In this document: positions 45,583 through 56,842 of the stretch, in pieces
Numbering within the stretch: position 1 is the stretch's first letter
How the letters are laid out: each line of letters begins with the position of its first letter
From: Pogona vitticeps
Lineage: Eukaryota; Chordata; Lepidosauria; Squamata; Agamidae
Length of the DNA: 64,000 nucleotides
Assembly (NCBI RefSeq): GCF_051106095.1
Contig: NC_135785.1
Coordinates: 224,187,045 to 224,251,044 of the forward strand
Direction: 5' to 3'
Translations under genes and position numbers: made by a program
Notes under the pieces: generated by a model
Told to the model about the DNA's origin: nothing
The model's database searches: none
Seen by the model: the letters and a program-made list of their open reading frames with translations, nothing else

Positions 45583-46559
45583 TCTGATCTATGTTTAGAT
45601 CTGTTTATATCCAAATGAAAATAAGAAGCCAAGACCTTTTGCAACTGTTTTTGATAAAACTAGATACCATTAAAATTGATGGTAATCTTTCAGATTTTGA
45701 AACGGTTAACTGTTCTCTGGTTTCCATTACAGTTTTCCAGGCAGTAATTTCTCAGTACAAGAAGCAAAAAGAAGCAGCAATATTTCCTTCAGGTTCATTT
45801 TTACAGATGATTAGCAAGAGCAAAACCAGAGCATGAAAGATCTCAGGCAAATGAATTACAGTAGGTTTCTTGCACCTTTCTTAGTTTCCAGCTCTTGCTA
45901 TGAGATAAGAAAAAATATTTTCATTCCCAGAGAAGTAGGCATATTAGCCTGTGGCAGCAAAGCAAAAAGTTTTGTATTACCTTAAAAACTCAACATATGA
46001 ATTTTGGTACTGTCAAACCATCTCATGCTGGTTTAAAAGATGGCTTAAACTGAACGTGATAGGCATTCAGACCCACTGGAATCTCATCTCTTTCCTTAAT
46101 GACTATCAACCAAAGATGTCTCGGCCATCAGTTCAAGAAGCCTTATACTGCACACTGTCTTATGGCTACTAACCTTGGACAATTTAGAGGCATATGGTAA
46201 AATGTTTTATCCCAGATAAACTTATGATTTTGAATGCAGGAGAAACACACTTGAAAGCATGCACACCCACAAAGAGCACATATAAAACATGACCAATCCA
46301 ATTTTATAATTGGTGGCAAATCTAAATCAAAACAGGTTAACAGTAGTTTGAAATGCAATTATGATGCTGAAGATGTGGGTGATAGTACAAAAAAGAGCAA
46401 ACAATGTTTACAAGGGGAAGCTATACAATTAAATTATACCTTAGCACCTACCTTTTAAGTTTGTAAAGACATCAAATAGGAAAACACTTCTGAGAGAATG
46501 TATGACCTCTCCCTAAAATTAGCCTGGTTGAAAATAACCTCCTCAGACTTACAGAAGCA

Positions 46560-46660
46560 TAAGGTTGCAATCCTAACCAATGTCTCTGGAAAGCAAGTCC
46601 CTGATCTAAATGACACTTATTTCCGTGTAGATATGCATGAGTTTGCATTCCAAGTCTTGC
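46560..46660. repeat. short palindromic interspersed repeat, diverged
   Basis: It reads GGTTGCAATCCTAACCAATG, AAGCAAGTCCC and GACACTTATTTCCGTGTAGA, with the same layout as the copies near 8.2 and 30.1 kb. Confidence 0.4.
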
Positions 46661-47029
46661 TAAAGAAAAATCCTGCCTTAATGAACTTCTGAATTTCTTT
46701 ATTTTATTTTATTTTATTTTATTTGAGAGGGCCAGTAGGCATATGGGTAGGATGGTCTGGTGATTTTTGAAATCACTTGACAAAAGTGCCTCATTACAGG
46801 CTCTTGAATATAATTAGCCCTTATGAGAGAAGAATCCAGCTTTTGTTATGTTTGTTTGTTTATTAGATTTATACCCTGCCCATCTACACCAAAGTCTACT
46901 CTATGTCTATTGTATTACAGGTAGTATAGAGGAGAAATGAAAGGATGATTCTCACAACACAGAGAGATAAGAAGCCCTTCTCATACTCCTTATTGGAATC
47001 AGGGTTTAGCTTGTTCATAAGTTGTCTTG

Positions 47030-47362
47030 ATTAAAAAGAAGCAATAAGTGGACATCTTTGCTAATGACACCATATTTTCACGGTGCAAACTAAAATGCAA
47101 TGTGAAAAGCTCAAGAAGGAGCTCTACAAAGAACAATGGGTTGTGATGGATTGGTACATGCAAAACAAAGTGGATAAGAAATTCTTGATTGTACATCCTG
47201 GATGAAGGCACAAAGTTTTATGGACCAATGGAAATAATTTTGGATTGAAATTTCCATCCATTAATAAGAATGATAGTGGGAAGTGTCATTATGAAACCAG
47301 GGGGTAGTGGTGGAGAGAAGAAATTTCAGGCCATATAAAAAAATTATCATTCAAGGTAAGCA
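47030..47362 (+). pseudogene. decayed duplicate of the BTLA immunoglobulin exon
   Basis: The segment aligns along most of its length with the BTLA V-type exon at 63569 and into the following intron. Shared stretches include TTGGTACA, AAGGCACA-AGTTT-ATGGACCAATG, AATTTTCCATC/AATTTCCATC, TTAATAAGAATGA-AGTGG, CAGGC-ATA and TTCAAGGTAAGCAT at the donor. The intron similarity carries on to CAACATATTT/TACATATTTCAG. Short insertions, deletions and stops break the frame (for example CATCCTGGATGAAGG and GGGGGTAGTGG), so it cannot encode an intact domain. The conserved GT donor and intron show it arose by DNA duplication, not by retrocopying. No signal-peptide or transmembrane exon was found beside it. 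Confidence 0.85.
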
Positions 47363-48029
47363 TTACATATAAAACACACCTTCAGTTCGTGCCAGATTGT
47401 CTGACATTCACCCTGTCTGCTACATATTTCAGTAACATTTCAGGAAGGAATGGTTACACAAAGTCGGAGAACTGAATGCAGATATAAGAAAATTGACTAT
47501 TGGGAATTCAGTCAGTCTTCCGATGTCTGTCATGCATTGATCATTCTTTTTAAAAAAGTATTGCTATTCTATTTTGTTTTGCCCAAGATACCAATTTGGT
47601 CTCTGTCTGCAATATCAGCATCAACCTTTTCTCTGGAATATAAACAAATTTCCAAATCCAATTTTTTAATTTCAGCTACACGGAACATAGTTGTTCTGGA
47701 ACCAATGTCTGAACGAATATTATTGAAGCTGAGGCTTGAGATTTAGGTGGCCTTTGCAGTGGTTTTTTTTTTCCAGATTTTATGCCTGGTGCTTTAAACA
47801 CCCATCAAAAACATGACATGACTGAAGTTAAAGGAGAAAATGGGACAAAAGGCTAGAAGAAGACATCCAAAGCTTGATATGAATGATACTACAAAGCAAT
47901 TACATTGCTGGAACACTGTATATAATTTCAGTAACTGCAGTATCTATATTTCTGTCCGAACTGTTGTACTAATCTGGGAAATTCAGCTATTATTCAGTAT
48001 TCTGTGGAATACTGTCAGCACTCTTAGAG

Positions 48030-48051
48030 AAGTTAGTTAGTTTATTTATTT

Positions 48052-48083
<32 letters not shown>

Positions 48084-48170
48084 TTTGATTTATATCCCAC
48101 CTATCTGGACCAACGGCCCACTCTAGGCGGCTTCCAATACAAGATAAGACAATAAAAACACAAAAGTGCC
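48030..48170 (-). repeat. (TTTA)n plus AAATAAA-tailed retroposon 3' end
   Basis: A TTTATTTATT tract of about 50 bp is followed on the plus strand by GATTTATATCCCACCTATCT and TCTAGGCGGCTTCCAATAC, the inverse of the retroposon 3' module seen at 10.0 kb. Confidence 0.65.
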
Positions 48171-48275
48171 TTGAAAATCTCACTTACCTTGAAAACCTTA
48201 TTAAGATTGCTGTAAATCAGGAGGGACGTGACAGCATATAAGAATAAATAATGTTCTATAGTGGATTCACCATGT

Positions 48276-48480
48276 ATAGCAGTGGTTTCTAATGTGGGCG
48301 ATAACGCCCCCAAGGGGGTGATTTCATTTTCAGGGGGGTGGTAGAACAAAAGGGATGGCTTGGGGGTGAAGGAACAGAAGGGGGTGGTAGGGGGCGCTGG
48401 AGCGAGCCAAACCTGTGAAGGTGGCTGTATCCATGGTGCTGGCAGTGGATCCAATGCCGCCACCGCCAAACGATCCAGCT
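48276..48480. mobile_element. possible hAT-like element, GC-rich
   Basis: It begins CAGTGGTTTCTAATGTGGGC followed by GATAACGCCCCCAAGGGGGT. The CAGTGGTT start is of hAT type. No matching right end was located, so the family and end are tentative. Confidence 0.35.
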
Positions 48481-49885
48481 CTTTCTGCCTGCCACGTCTC
48501 ACCTTTCTCCCTTAGAAACGCCATCATTCTGCGCATTTTGTGCTTTTTGCATTAAAATGTTTTAGGTGATTTTGCTTTAATTGCACAAAAAGCTTTCATC
48601 TTTTCTTCCTGTTTTGGGAGCATTACAAGCTATCTCAGCTTCCTACAGGGTACGGATAGTACTGTTGTGTTGCCCTGTCATGTGTGAGGAAGATTTCTAT
48701 CCATAAGTAGATAACTTCCACTTTATCATTGATAAAAGGACACTTATGCATAGATTATTATAACACTGACACTTTTCCAGCTTTTTCAAATGTTTCTTGC
48801 ATGTTGTTTGAATTCTTGCCTCTTACAATTATTCAATTCTTTTTTTAAAAAACAACAACCCTCTGGTTTATGAATGTGGGATGTTGTGCTTCTGTATCCA
48901 CAATTCAAAATGGCTGTACATTGCCCAATATTGCTGTAAAATCCCGTGTCCACATTGCCAGCAAGGAAAAGGATCATGCCAAGCTTCACATAGCAAAGGG
49001 CAGGGATGTTGACAAGTCTTTGGGTCCATGTGCCAAGTCGTAGTCTGAATCTTTGGCATCAAGCTTCAAGCCCCAAGTCTCAGTCCCTATTAGAAACAAA
49101 CTCTTTTCCTCAGGAAAAAAGGGAGGGATGGGTGGTTTCTGAGTCGTGAGTCAGATCCGAGTAATTGGGAGAAAAAACTCCAAGATGTGATTTTAGTCAC
49201 ATCTTGGAGTAGAAAGTGCTTGTTTTAAAATTTGTATTCTACACCTGTTTAGAAGTCTAAATGTGAAAATATACATTCTAAAGCAAACATTATTTCCAAC
49301 ACACTTTCCCTTGTAAATCAGAATAGACGATGGAACCATAATGCTTCTTTCGCCACCAGTTTACCCTTATCAATGTAGCAAATTATATTTTAATCACTTC
49401 GCCTCCAGATTGGCTTGTAAAACACTGGCTGTTGGATATTAGTGCTTGTGAAGAAAGGATTTATGTGGAAAAAATCATTAGGTATGGGGAAGGTGAAGAA
49501 CTCTGCATTTCCAACCCAAGTTCTTCTCTAAAATGCTCCATCCATTCCTAGCTTCACATGGCTTTGGCAACATGTGTTTGCTCTAATAAGTTCAAATGGA
49601 TTCCAAACTAAAAAAAAAATATGATTAATAGCATATTGTGTTAATTCATCTACATCTCAGCTGTATTGATGTGTACACGTGGCAGTTTAATTAGACAAAA
49701 AAAGCAATTTACATAGAAAACATTTGCATTCTGTTTTCCCAGTACATTTTCTCCATATTCCCAACCATTAATTTTATTGGATTTAAGCTTTTAGAGTAGA
49801 ATTAGAAATTATCTTCAATATCCTCCATTATGAATGCTCCTCAATTTGGCAAGGTGGTGTTTTATCATTTGTGTCTTTTATGGCA

Positions 49886-50358
49886 TAATAAATTGGAACA
49901 AGTTCAGAGGAGGGCAACAAAGATGATTAGTGGGCTGGAAACCAAGCCCTATGAGGAAAGACTGAAAGAACCTGGTATGTTTAGCCCTGAGAAAAGAAGA
50001 CTAAGGGGAGATATGATAGCACTTTTCAAATACTTGAAAGGCTGCCATACAGAAGAGGGGCAAGATCCATTCTTGATCATCCTAGAGTTAGGGACATGCA
50101 ACAATGGGCTCAAGTTACAGGAAGCCAGACTTTAACTGCATGTCAGGAAAAAAATCCTAACTGTTAGAGCAGTAAGACAGTGAAACCAACTACCTTCAGA
50201 GGTGGTGAGTGCTCCAACAGTGGAGACGTTCAAAAGAAATGTAGACAACAACCTGGCAGATGTACTTTGATCTGTTTTTCTGGATTGAGCAGGGGGTTGG
50301 ACTTGATGGCCATATAGGCCCCTTACAACTTCACTATTCTATGATTCTGGGATTCTAT
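49886..50358 (+). mobile_element. CR1 LINE 3' fragment
   Basis: It encodes the CR1 C-terminus ([20 protein letters not shown], then YEERLKE, FSPEKRRLRGDMIALFKYLK) and continues through the 3' UTR (GAGCAGGGGGTTGGACTTGA, TGGCCATATAGGCCCC) to the terminal repeat ATTCTATGATTCT. It is 5' truncated at about 470 bp and closely parallels the CR1 copy at 4120-7885. Confidence 0.9.
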
Positions 50359-50831
50359 GAACAACAGTGGCAGTCCAGGACTTATCAGAAGATAACTTTT
50401 GTTAGCAGTGGCTCTTGGAGACCAGGTGACATGTGGCTGCCATTTTAGGCTGCCTGTCTCATACCTTGTGAAAGCGTGCAGACTTTTTAACATACTTAGC
50501 TGTACCAGCCAGTCAGATATTCTGAGAGGCTGAACTGGTTTCTAAGTGGACCCCAGTGAAGAACTGTAGCAATAGGGACATCTGGCCATTCTGTTCTGGA
50601 TTTTTCCTACCCACCCAGTCTTCCTCTGTGCTTGTACAGTATGAGGATATTTAGTAATTGCTTTTCTCAATTTTTATGACAGTTTTGTTGCAACTGTTCT
50701 TGAGATGTGAGGACAGATCCATGTGGATGGAGGTGTCTGACGCTCTTCAGGTAGATCCCATTTATGGGAGCAGGGACAGAGAGTCAGTGTGCATGTCCAG
50801 CTTTGATAAAAGGAAAAGTTCCAGGACTGTG

Positions 50832-51005
50832 AGAAGTTAGCCTCAGCCACCAATAGATGGCATTGTTTTGCAAATAATAGTTCTCAGAAAGAGAGGATTG
50901 TGGTTTTTTTTTAAAAAAGTAATTTCTATTGCTGCCTATATTTGACTTAAAATTTGTCTCCAAAAGCTGCAGATTAGAAAGCATGTGATTCAGATCTTAG
51001 AAAAG
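50832..51005 (-). repeat. dispersed repeat copy B, family unknown
   Basis: It is the partner of the segment at 41893, sharing CAATAGATGGCATTGTTT, GCAAATAA and TGCCTA followed by CTTAAAA-TTGTCTCCAA-AGCTG in looser form. Confidence 0.4.
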
Positions 51006-52379
51006 TTGGGCTTGCAAAATCCCTCGAGCAGCATAGCCACAAGGTATGTTGGCTAGATTATTCTAGGTGTTATAGTAAAGAAAAGTAACATTTCCAAGCT
51101 CTGATTTGATCATTTGAAAGCAAAGTTCATCACTTCTGCTTCTCAGTGGCATGGTTCACTGAAAAACAGCATGGATTTGTGTGCGTGTGAACCAGCCCCA
51201 GACAACCTCTCGAAAATCACTAAAATTTAATTGATTCATATTCGTTGTCACGTTTTACAACGACGAATCAACAAATTAGCAATGAATTAGCGATTTCTGA
51301 CAAATGTTCAGATTCTTTCTCCCCTCGCCCTTCGTGCCTATCTGAACTCACCACCTCTTCAGGTAATTGGTTCAATTACTGTACTTCTTTTAATGGTTAA
51401 GAGGTTTTTCCTGATATTCAAACAAAATCTGGCTTCCTGTAACTCGAGCCCATGGTTGCATATCCTACACACTGGGATGATCAGTTGGAATGGGGTCAGT
51501 TGGGATGTTTATTTCCAACTCTTATGCTGTTTTAGGGTGAAGAAAAAATGTGCACAGAATCATGCAAATATTTAAAAAATGTGCACAATTAGAAAGCACA
51601 TCTTGAAAAATGAGCAAAGAATGCTTTACTCATGGAGATAATGCATAAATACTTTAAGAGGGAAAAATGCACATGAAAACATCTGTCCAGAGGCAGAAGT
51701 CCTGTTGCATGTGCAATGGGGAATAGATCATGAGAAAATATTAATGGTCGCTGATTAAATCTTTGTTTGCCAAATTCAGGATGCATGTGATTTCATCGCG
51801 TTTTGTATGAGTCATGTGCACCCTAAAACTCTTCTTTAATCAGCAGCAGTTTCTCATTACTGCTGATATTATCCTGTTGTGTACATGAAGCTGCACAACT
51901 GGGTTTCAGCTAGAGTCACACTTTGCCATGTGAAAGGGTGGGGGGTGGGGAGTCTTTCAGCCTGATACAGAATTGTGTCCGTTTCCAAAAATGTCTGTGG
52001 AGTTGGGGCAGCAATCCAAATACTGTATAACTGACATATTTTCCCATCCCAAATGAAAATTTCATTACTGAAGAACTGACTATACTGTAGTATGTGCTTT
52101 TGAGACATTAAGTTATATTTAGACAGCCAGAGTTAATAAAATTCCCAAGTATGTATTTAGTGTGACTGGGAAGTCCTTGAAACCAACTGCCTTCTGTACA
52201 GGAGATAAAGTCAACAAGCCAAACTGCCACATTGCCCACCCTATGGGCTGTTATTTTACCAAGCTGGGATTGGGGTCCTCTTTCTCTGCATAGAACCAAT
52301 TGCCCAATGAGCAGGAAAGGAAGAAGACTCATCACTGCTGCCGCTTTACATGTCTGCTGTTTTAAGGACATGTTGTTAT

Positions 52380-52600
52380 TCTGATAGCTTAGTGGTTTAG
52401 GTATGGTTGGGTGTTCAGTTCCTCATTTTTCAATTGCACTTGAGAAGAGCCACCCTGTGTGGCCTTGGGCAAGCTGCAGCGTTCCAGGATGGCCCCAGAA
52501 AAAGGGAATAGTAAACCACTTCTGAGAATTCTCTACTTGGAAACCCTGAAAAAAAGGTCACCATAAATCAGAATTGACTTGAAGGTACATATTATTCTGA
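52380..52600 (+). repeat. tRNA-derived SINE
   Basis: The head ATAGCTTAGTGGTTTAGGTA looks like a tRNA A box. The body has GTGTGGCCTTGGGCAAGCTG and AATAGTAAACCACTTCTGAG, and the end has GGTCACCATAAATCAGAATT. It matches the copies at 2712 and 62882 in order and orientation. Confidence 0.7.
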
Positions 52601-52724
52601 CTGAATTTATGTTAGAATTATGACAGCCTTGTCAACTGAAGAACAGGCCAAAACTGAGAATTTGCATATACTTTTAAATGAATTTTCAGCTATCTCCAAA
52701 ATGTCCTTAACTGCTTTAGATGTA

Positions 52725-53149
52725 CAGTGGTGCCTCGCTTAACGAGTGCCTCGCTGAGCGATGAAATTGCTTAACGAGGCACTCTGGGCCATCGCTGGAG
52801 CATTCGCTCAGCGATGGCCCCTATGGGGTTTTTTCGCTTTGCGAAGATCGCTAAGCGATTCGCTTAGCGATCTTCACATAACGAAGCCGGGGAGAACAGC
52901 TGATCGGCGGTTCCAAAATGGCCGCCGGAAGGTCCGTGCCGCATTTTCGCGCCCTGCCCTCGCTTAACAAGGGCGCGAAAATGGCGGCGCTATGCAGGAA
53001 CATCGCTGAACGGTGAGTTTTCAAGCCATAGGAACGCATTGAACGAAGTTCAATGCGTTTCTATGGCTTTTTTAATTCCGTTTAGTGATGTTTCGCTATA
53101 GCGAAGGTTAATCCGGAACGGATTAACCTCGCTATGCGAGGCACCACTG
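52725..53149. mobile_element. pogo-like MITE, CpG-rich
   Basis: It is flanked by TA, begins CAGTGGTGCCTCGCTTAACG and ends TATGCGAGGCACCACTG. Subterminal hairpins are built from GCCTCGCTGAGCGATGAAAT and CGCTTAGCGATCTTC. It carries TTTTCGCGCC and its inverse GGCGCGAAAATGGCGGC. The ends are nearly identical to the copy at 38030, which suggests recent family activity. Confidence 0.85.
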
Positions 53150-53689
53150 TACTTACATATAAAGAAAGGATTCCAAAATATTTTGTTTCACTCATCACTG
53201 GTTGAAAAACTGCTATTGTGTCACTTTCTTTTATATATAAATTGATTTCATTCTTAAGCTAGTATTTTGAACCCAAAGCTTTTAGAAGTTCACCCTGGTA
53301 TTAGAAGCCTGGGTGAGTAAAAGCCTTTGACACAGAAATCAGAAAAGGCACTTGCGTTTTGGTTTTTATGTTTACGTCTTAACAAATCTCATACATATGA
53401 GAAAGTAAAACCACAAATGTAGCCGAGGCCACAAACCTCTATAACAACCAACCTGATTACAATATAGACGCAATACTTCAGATATCTGATCAGGATTTAG
53501 AGATAAGACACACTGTCCTGCCCTTCATCCCTGCCTTTTTGTGTGAAAATTTCCAGTGTTTCCCTTCTAATATTAAGCAGAGCTTGAATGCTATAAATTA
53601 CAAGTAACATACTGACGTAACAAGATTCTGGGGTTTTTGTTTCCTTGTAAGCACCTTTAACTGGCTGAATGCAATTTTTTACTAGTGTA

Positions 53690-54152
53690 GGCATCGTTCA
53701 GTCTCGAGAGACTATGGTAACGTGCTCTGTATGGAGGTCTTGAAACAGTGTCTAGTATGGCTGAGAAGGCCAATTCAAGAGTGACAATCCCTTCCACATT
53801 GAAGACAAATGCAATCTGTCCCCTGTCCAGCTCCCTGATTTTGCTGTTTTCGTGCCTGCCTCTTTGCCTCAGCCTGCTGGACAAGGGCCTCTTCAAATTG
53901 GGAGAGGCCATGATACACTGCCTGCCTCCAGGCTGAACACTCAGACGTCAAGGTTTCCCATCTGTTGAGGTCCATTCCTAAGGCCTTCAGATCCCTCTTG
54001 CAGATGTCCTTGTATCGCAGCTGTGGTCTCCCTCTGGGTCAGTTTCCCTGCACTAATTCTCCTTACAGGATATTTTTTGGAATCCAACCATCAGCCATTC
54101 TCACGACATGCCCAAGCCAACGTAGACGTATTTTTTACTACGTGCCATAGAA
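53690..54152 (-). mobile_element. LINE ORF2 C-terminus and 3' end
   Basis: On the minus strand it encodes RLRWLGHV-like remains, then RGRPQLRYKDICKRDLKALG, MDLNRWETLTSECSAWRQAV and FEEALVQQAEAKRQ, with a cysteine/histidine motif CICLQCGRDCHS. It ends in ACCATAGTCTCTCGAGACTG, AACGATGCCTACA. This is a non-LTR retrotransposon tail known to me from reptile and fish genomes; I leave the clade open. It carries stops and is a 5'-truncated copy. Confidence 0.7.
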
Positions 54153-54159
54153 AGGGTGT

Positions 54160-55960
54160 GTGGGTTTTGTTTGGGTTTTTTGGTTACTTTATATATATAT
54201 TTTTTATTTTTAAACTACTAGGAATGGGGTAGGGAATACAAAAGGTAAAAGGGAGTGTAAGGGATGGGAAAAAGGTTTTGAGGATAGGAGAACACAGAAT
54301 ATACAATCATCCACTCTATTCATATTAAGTATACATGCCTCTGATCTATTCATTTTTCAATACAAAAAACAACTTTGTATTCTTTTTATATATATATCTG
54401 TATACTATTTGCTTATCCTCTAAATATCAGCTTATATTCATATTTTAATTTAAGTTATTCCAACTCTATCAAAAAATTGAGACCAATTATAAAATACATC
54501 CTCTCTTTCATTTTCCTTCTGCCTTGGACATACATTCAGCCTGTCTGGAAAGATATCTGTTTCTGGCACTTTCCATATTTTCTCAGTACCCTTCTCTCAT
54601 TTCTGTGCCTCTATTTTCTTCCAGTTTTGGGGAGATAAAATTAAATCCAGGACAGTAGTCTGATTTTTAACATCACCTTTTCTGACTATTATAGCTGGGT
54701 AGCTCACATGGTAACTCTTAATCCCATCTATGTTACCTGGCATCGCTCTCAATAAAAACTGTTCTGGAGTTACAATTTCATTCAGTTGTTGTTTAACCTC
54801 TGATGGTTTCCCTTTCATCAGGTCTTCTACCTGGTTGAGGTGCTCATTTACCTGCTGAAATCCTTTTATTATTGTCATTTGCATGGTAACCAGCCATTCT
54901 TTGTCTGGCAACATTCCCACTAGGTATGTCCTCCCCCTCCTTGCCCAGATATTATAACAATATTCTCAAAATCCACACAGTCCAGCCAAAAGAGAGTCCA
55001 AAGTAAGCATCAAACAGGGAACCAGTCTCTCCTAAAAAGAAAAACCATCGTAGTCCTTTAATAACTCCAGACCTGATTTCCTTAAGTCCTCCGTCTATTC
55101 TGTTAAGTTCCTCTCGCTGATGAGCTGATAATTTACTGTCCATTGCTCCCAGGATTTATTCTTCCATCCAAAAGCAAAGACACTTCTATTATCAAAGTTC
55201 CATTCGACTGGCTTCTGCCACTCTTCAATCTATGTTGCCACACTGATGATTAATCGCCTGTTTTTTATTCCCAAAAGCTTATACCTCCTGCTCCAAAGGC
55301 AAGAAATTATTCTCAAAGTCTCACTCAAACTAGTGAGAAAAGTCCAGATTACACAGCATTTACAATATTTCAGTCCCTGTTGAGTAGTATTTCCTCTGGG
55401 ATTTTTTTCCAGAAACACAAAATTGTTCCATCTCACAGTGTATCTGAATGACCTTGAGCCAACTTGCTAATTATAAACTTGCTGTTTATCAGACAGTTCG
55501 CTTTGGAAAAAAAACCAAGCTGGCATGCACGGTTCGCCGCTTCCTCTTTCTCCTTTCGGTCAGGTATTTTTCCTTTAGTTTCTTTTACATCTTAATGAGG
55601 TTATTCATAAATCAAAGGCTTACTTTGTTGTTGTTTCTGTTCTCCTTCCTCGGGAAAATTGGGGGTGGAGGTTTGTGCAGCTTTCTGCCATAAAATGGCC
55701 TCCCGCCTCCGGTCTGTGCGTGGGTGAATTTTCAGAGGGAAGAAAGACCCGGTTGCTGCCAAATCTTCTACCTTCTGGGCTCACCATCTGCTTTGGGGTG
55801 ACCTCTGCTGGCCTCTCCTTCTGTCCCTCCCTTTCTAGAGGGACGACAAGCCGGGCAGTTCCAACTTTTCCCGGGAGCTGTTTGCCGGGAGCTGCTGGCT
55901 TCACTGCAGTCAAGCTCCGCCTCCCAGTTTTTTTGGTTACTTTTGAAAGTTACTGTTAAC
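54160..55960 (-). mobile_element. probable L1-type LINE 5' region, inverted
   Basis: Minus-strand frames include ELNRIDGGLKEIRSGVIKGL and MQMTIIKGFQQVNEHLNQVE, helical stretches of the kind seen in L1 ORF1. Its GC-rich start (55.6-55.95 kb) suits a LINE 5' UTR. It stands directly against a plus-strand L1 reverse-transcriptase fragment at 56.0 kb. Family assignment is tentative. Confidence 0.3.
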
Positions 55961-56007
55961 GGCATTTTGGCAGGAATTTTAAATGCTTAAATGCTCTATG
56001 TGTTCTT

Positions 56008-56842
56008 TGGAAAGAAATTTAGGGGAGTAATAGACCAATTATATTTGGAGAACACTTCTGCAGTAATTGTTAATTATGGGATGACAGAGCAAATAGCTCT
56101 AGGCTGAGGCACCAGACAAGGTTGCCCGCTTTCTCCAGTTCTGTGTTGTCTGATTACTCGTATTGAAATGTTAGCAAATGCAATAAGGAATGACGATTTA
56201 ATTGGAGGTATGGGTGAAAATAATAAAATAAAGATTAATTTATTTTATTCGCGAAGGCTTTCATGGCCAGGATCTAATGGTTGTTCTGGGTTTTTCGGGC
56301 TCTTTGGCCATGTTCTGAAGGTTGTTCTTCCTAACGTTTCGCCAGTCTCTGTGGCCAGCATCTTCAGAGGACAGCAACCTGCAGTCCTCTGAAGATGCCG
56401 GCCACAGAGACTGGCGAAACGTTAGGAAGGACAACCTCCAGAACACGGCCAAAGAGCCCGAAAAACCCAGAACAACCATTAATTTATTTGCTGACGATTC
56501 CCTATTGACAGTGAAAAACCAATTAGAAAGTATAAACAGAGTTAAAATTCATTTAGACAAATTTAGAAAAATAAGTGGATTATGTGTAAGTTGGCAAAAA
56601 TCTGAAATAATGTTGTTTAATCATAATAAACTAGAACAAGAAAAGTTTGTTGATAAATATGATTTTAAGATATGTAAATTGGTTAAATATTTACGTATAG
56701 ATTTAGTAAAAGATACTCAAAAAATAAAAGAACATAATTATAATAAATTAAAAAGTAATATTAAAAAGAAACTACAGGAATATACTAAGTTAAAACTTTA
56801 TTGGTTTGGAAGGATCACACTGAAAACAGAGGGATAATGGTT
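56008..56842 (+). mobile_element. L1 LINE ORF2 reverse-transcriptase fragment
   Basis: The translation includes TRQGCPLSPVLCCL, RIEMLANAIRND and, across a later insertion, INLFADDSLLTV (the L1-type F/YADD box), then KISGLCVSWQKSEIMLFNHN and LQEYTKLKLYWFGRI. Sequence from 56246 to 56477 is a separate insertion. The fragment has neither a 5' end nor a poly(A) tail in view. Confidence 0.8.
56246..56477. mobile_element. inverted pair of Penelope-type repeats inserted in L1
   Basis: A 95-bp left arm (minus orientation) and a right arm (plus orientation) are near-perfect inverse copies around an 11-bp spacer (56373-56383). The left copy runs about 32 bp further, to TTCGCGAAGGCTTTCATGGC. The insertion is bounded by a 12-bp target duplication, ATTAATTTATTT, at 56234-56245 and 56478-56489, which interrupts the L1 reading. 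Each arm keeps CTGAAGA, stem II and GAAAC of the hammerhead core, with GTT as the cleavage triplet. Confidence 0.8.

Larger units (their letters stand above)
50360..52720. other. intergenic DNA, no gene recognised
   Basis: It holds the second copy of an unassigned repeat at 50832 and a tRNA-type SINE from about 52.38 kb. Otherwise I see nothing that can be assigned. Confidence 0.5.

Noticed and set aside
51215-51275. Possible hairpin around TTCGTTGT/ACAACGACGAA
   Set aside because: The stem is short and imperfect and there are no flanking ends of a known element; kept out as weak.
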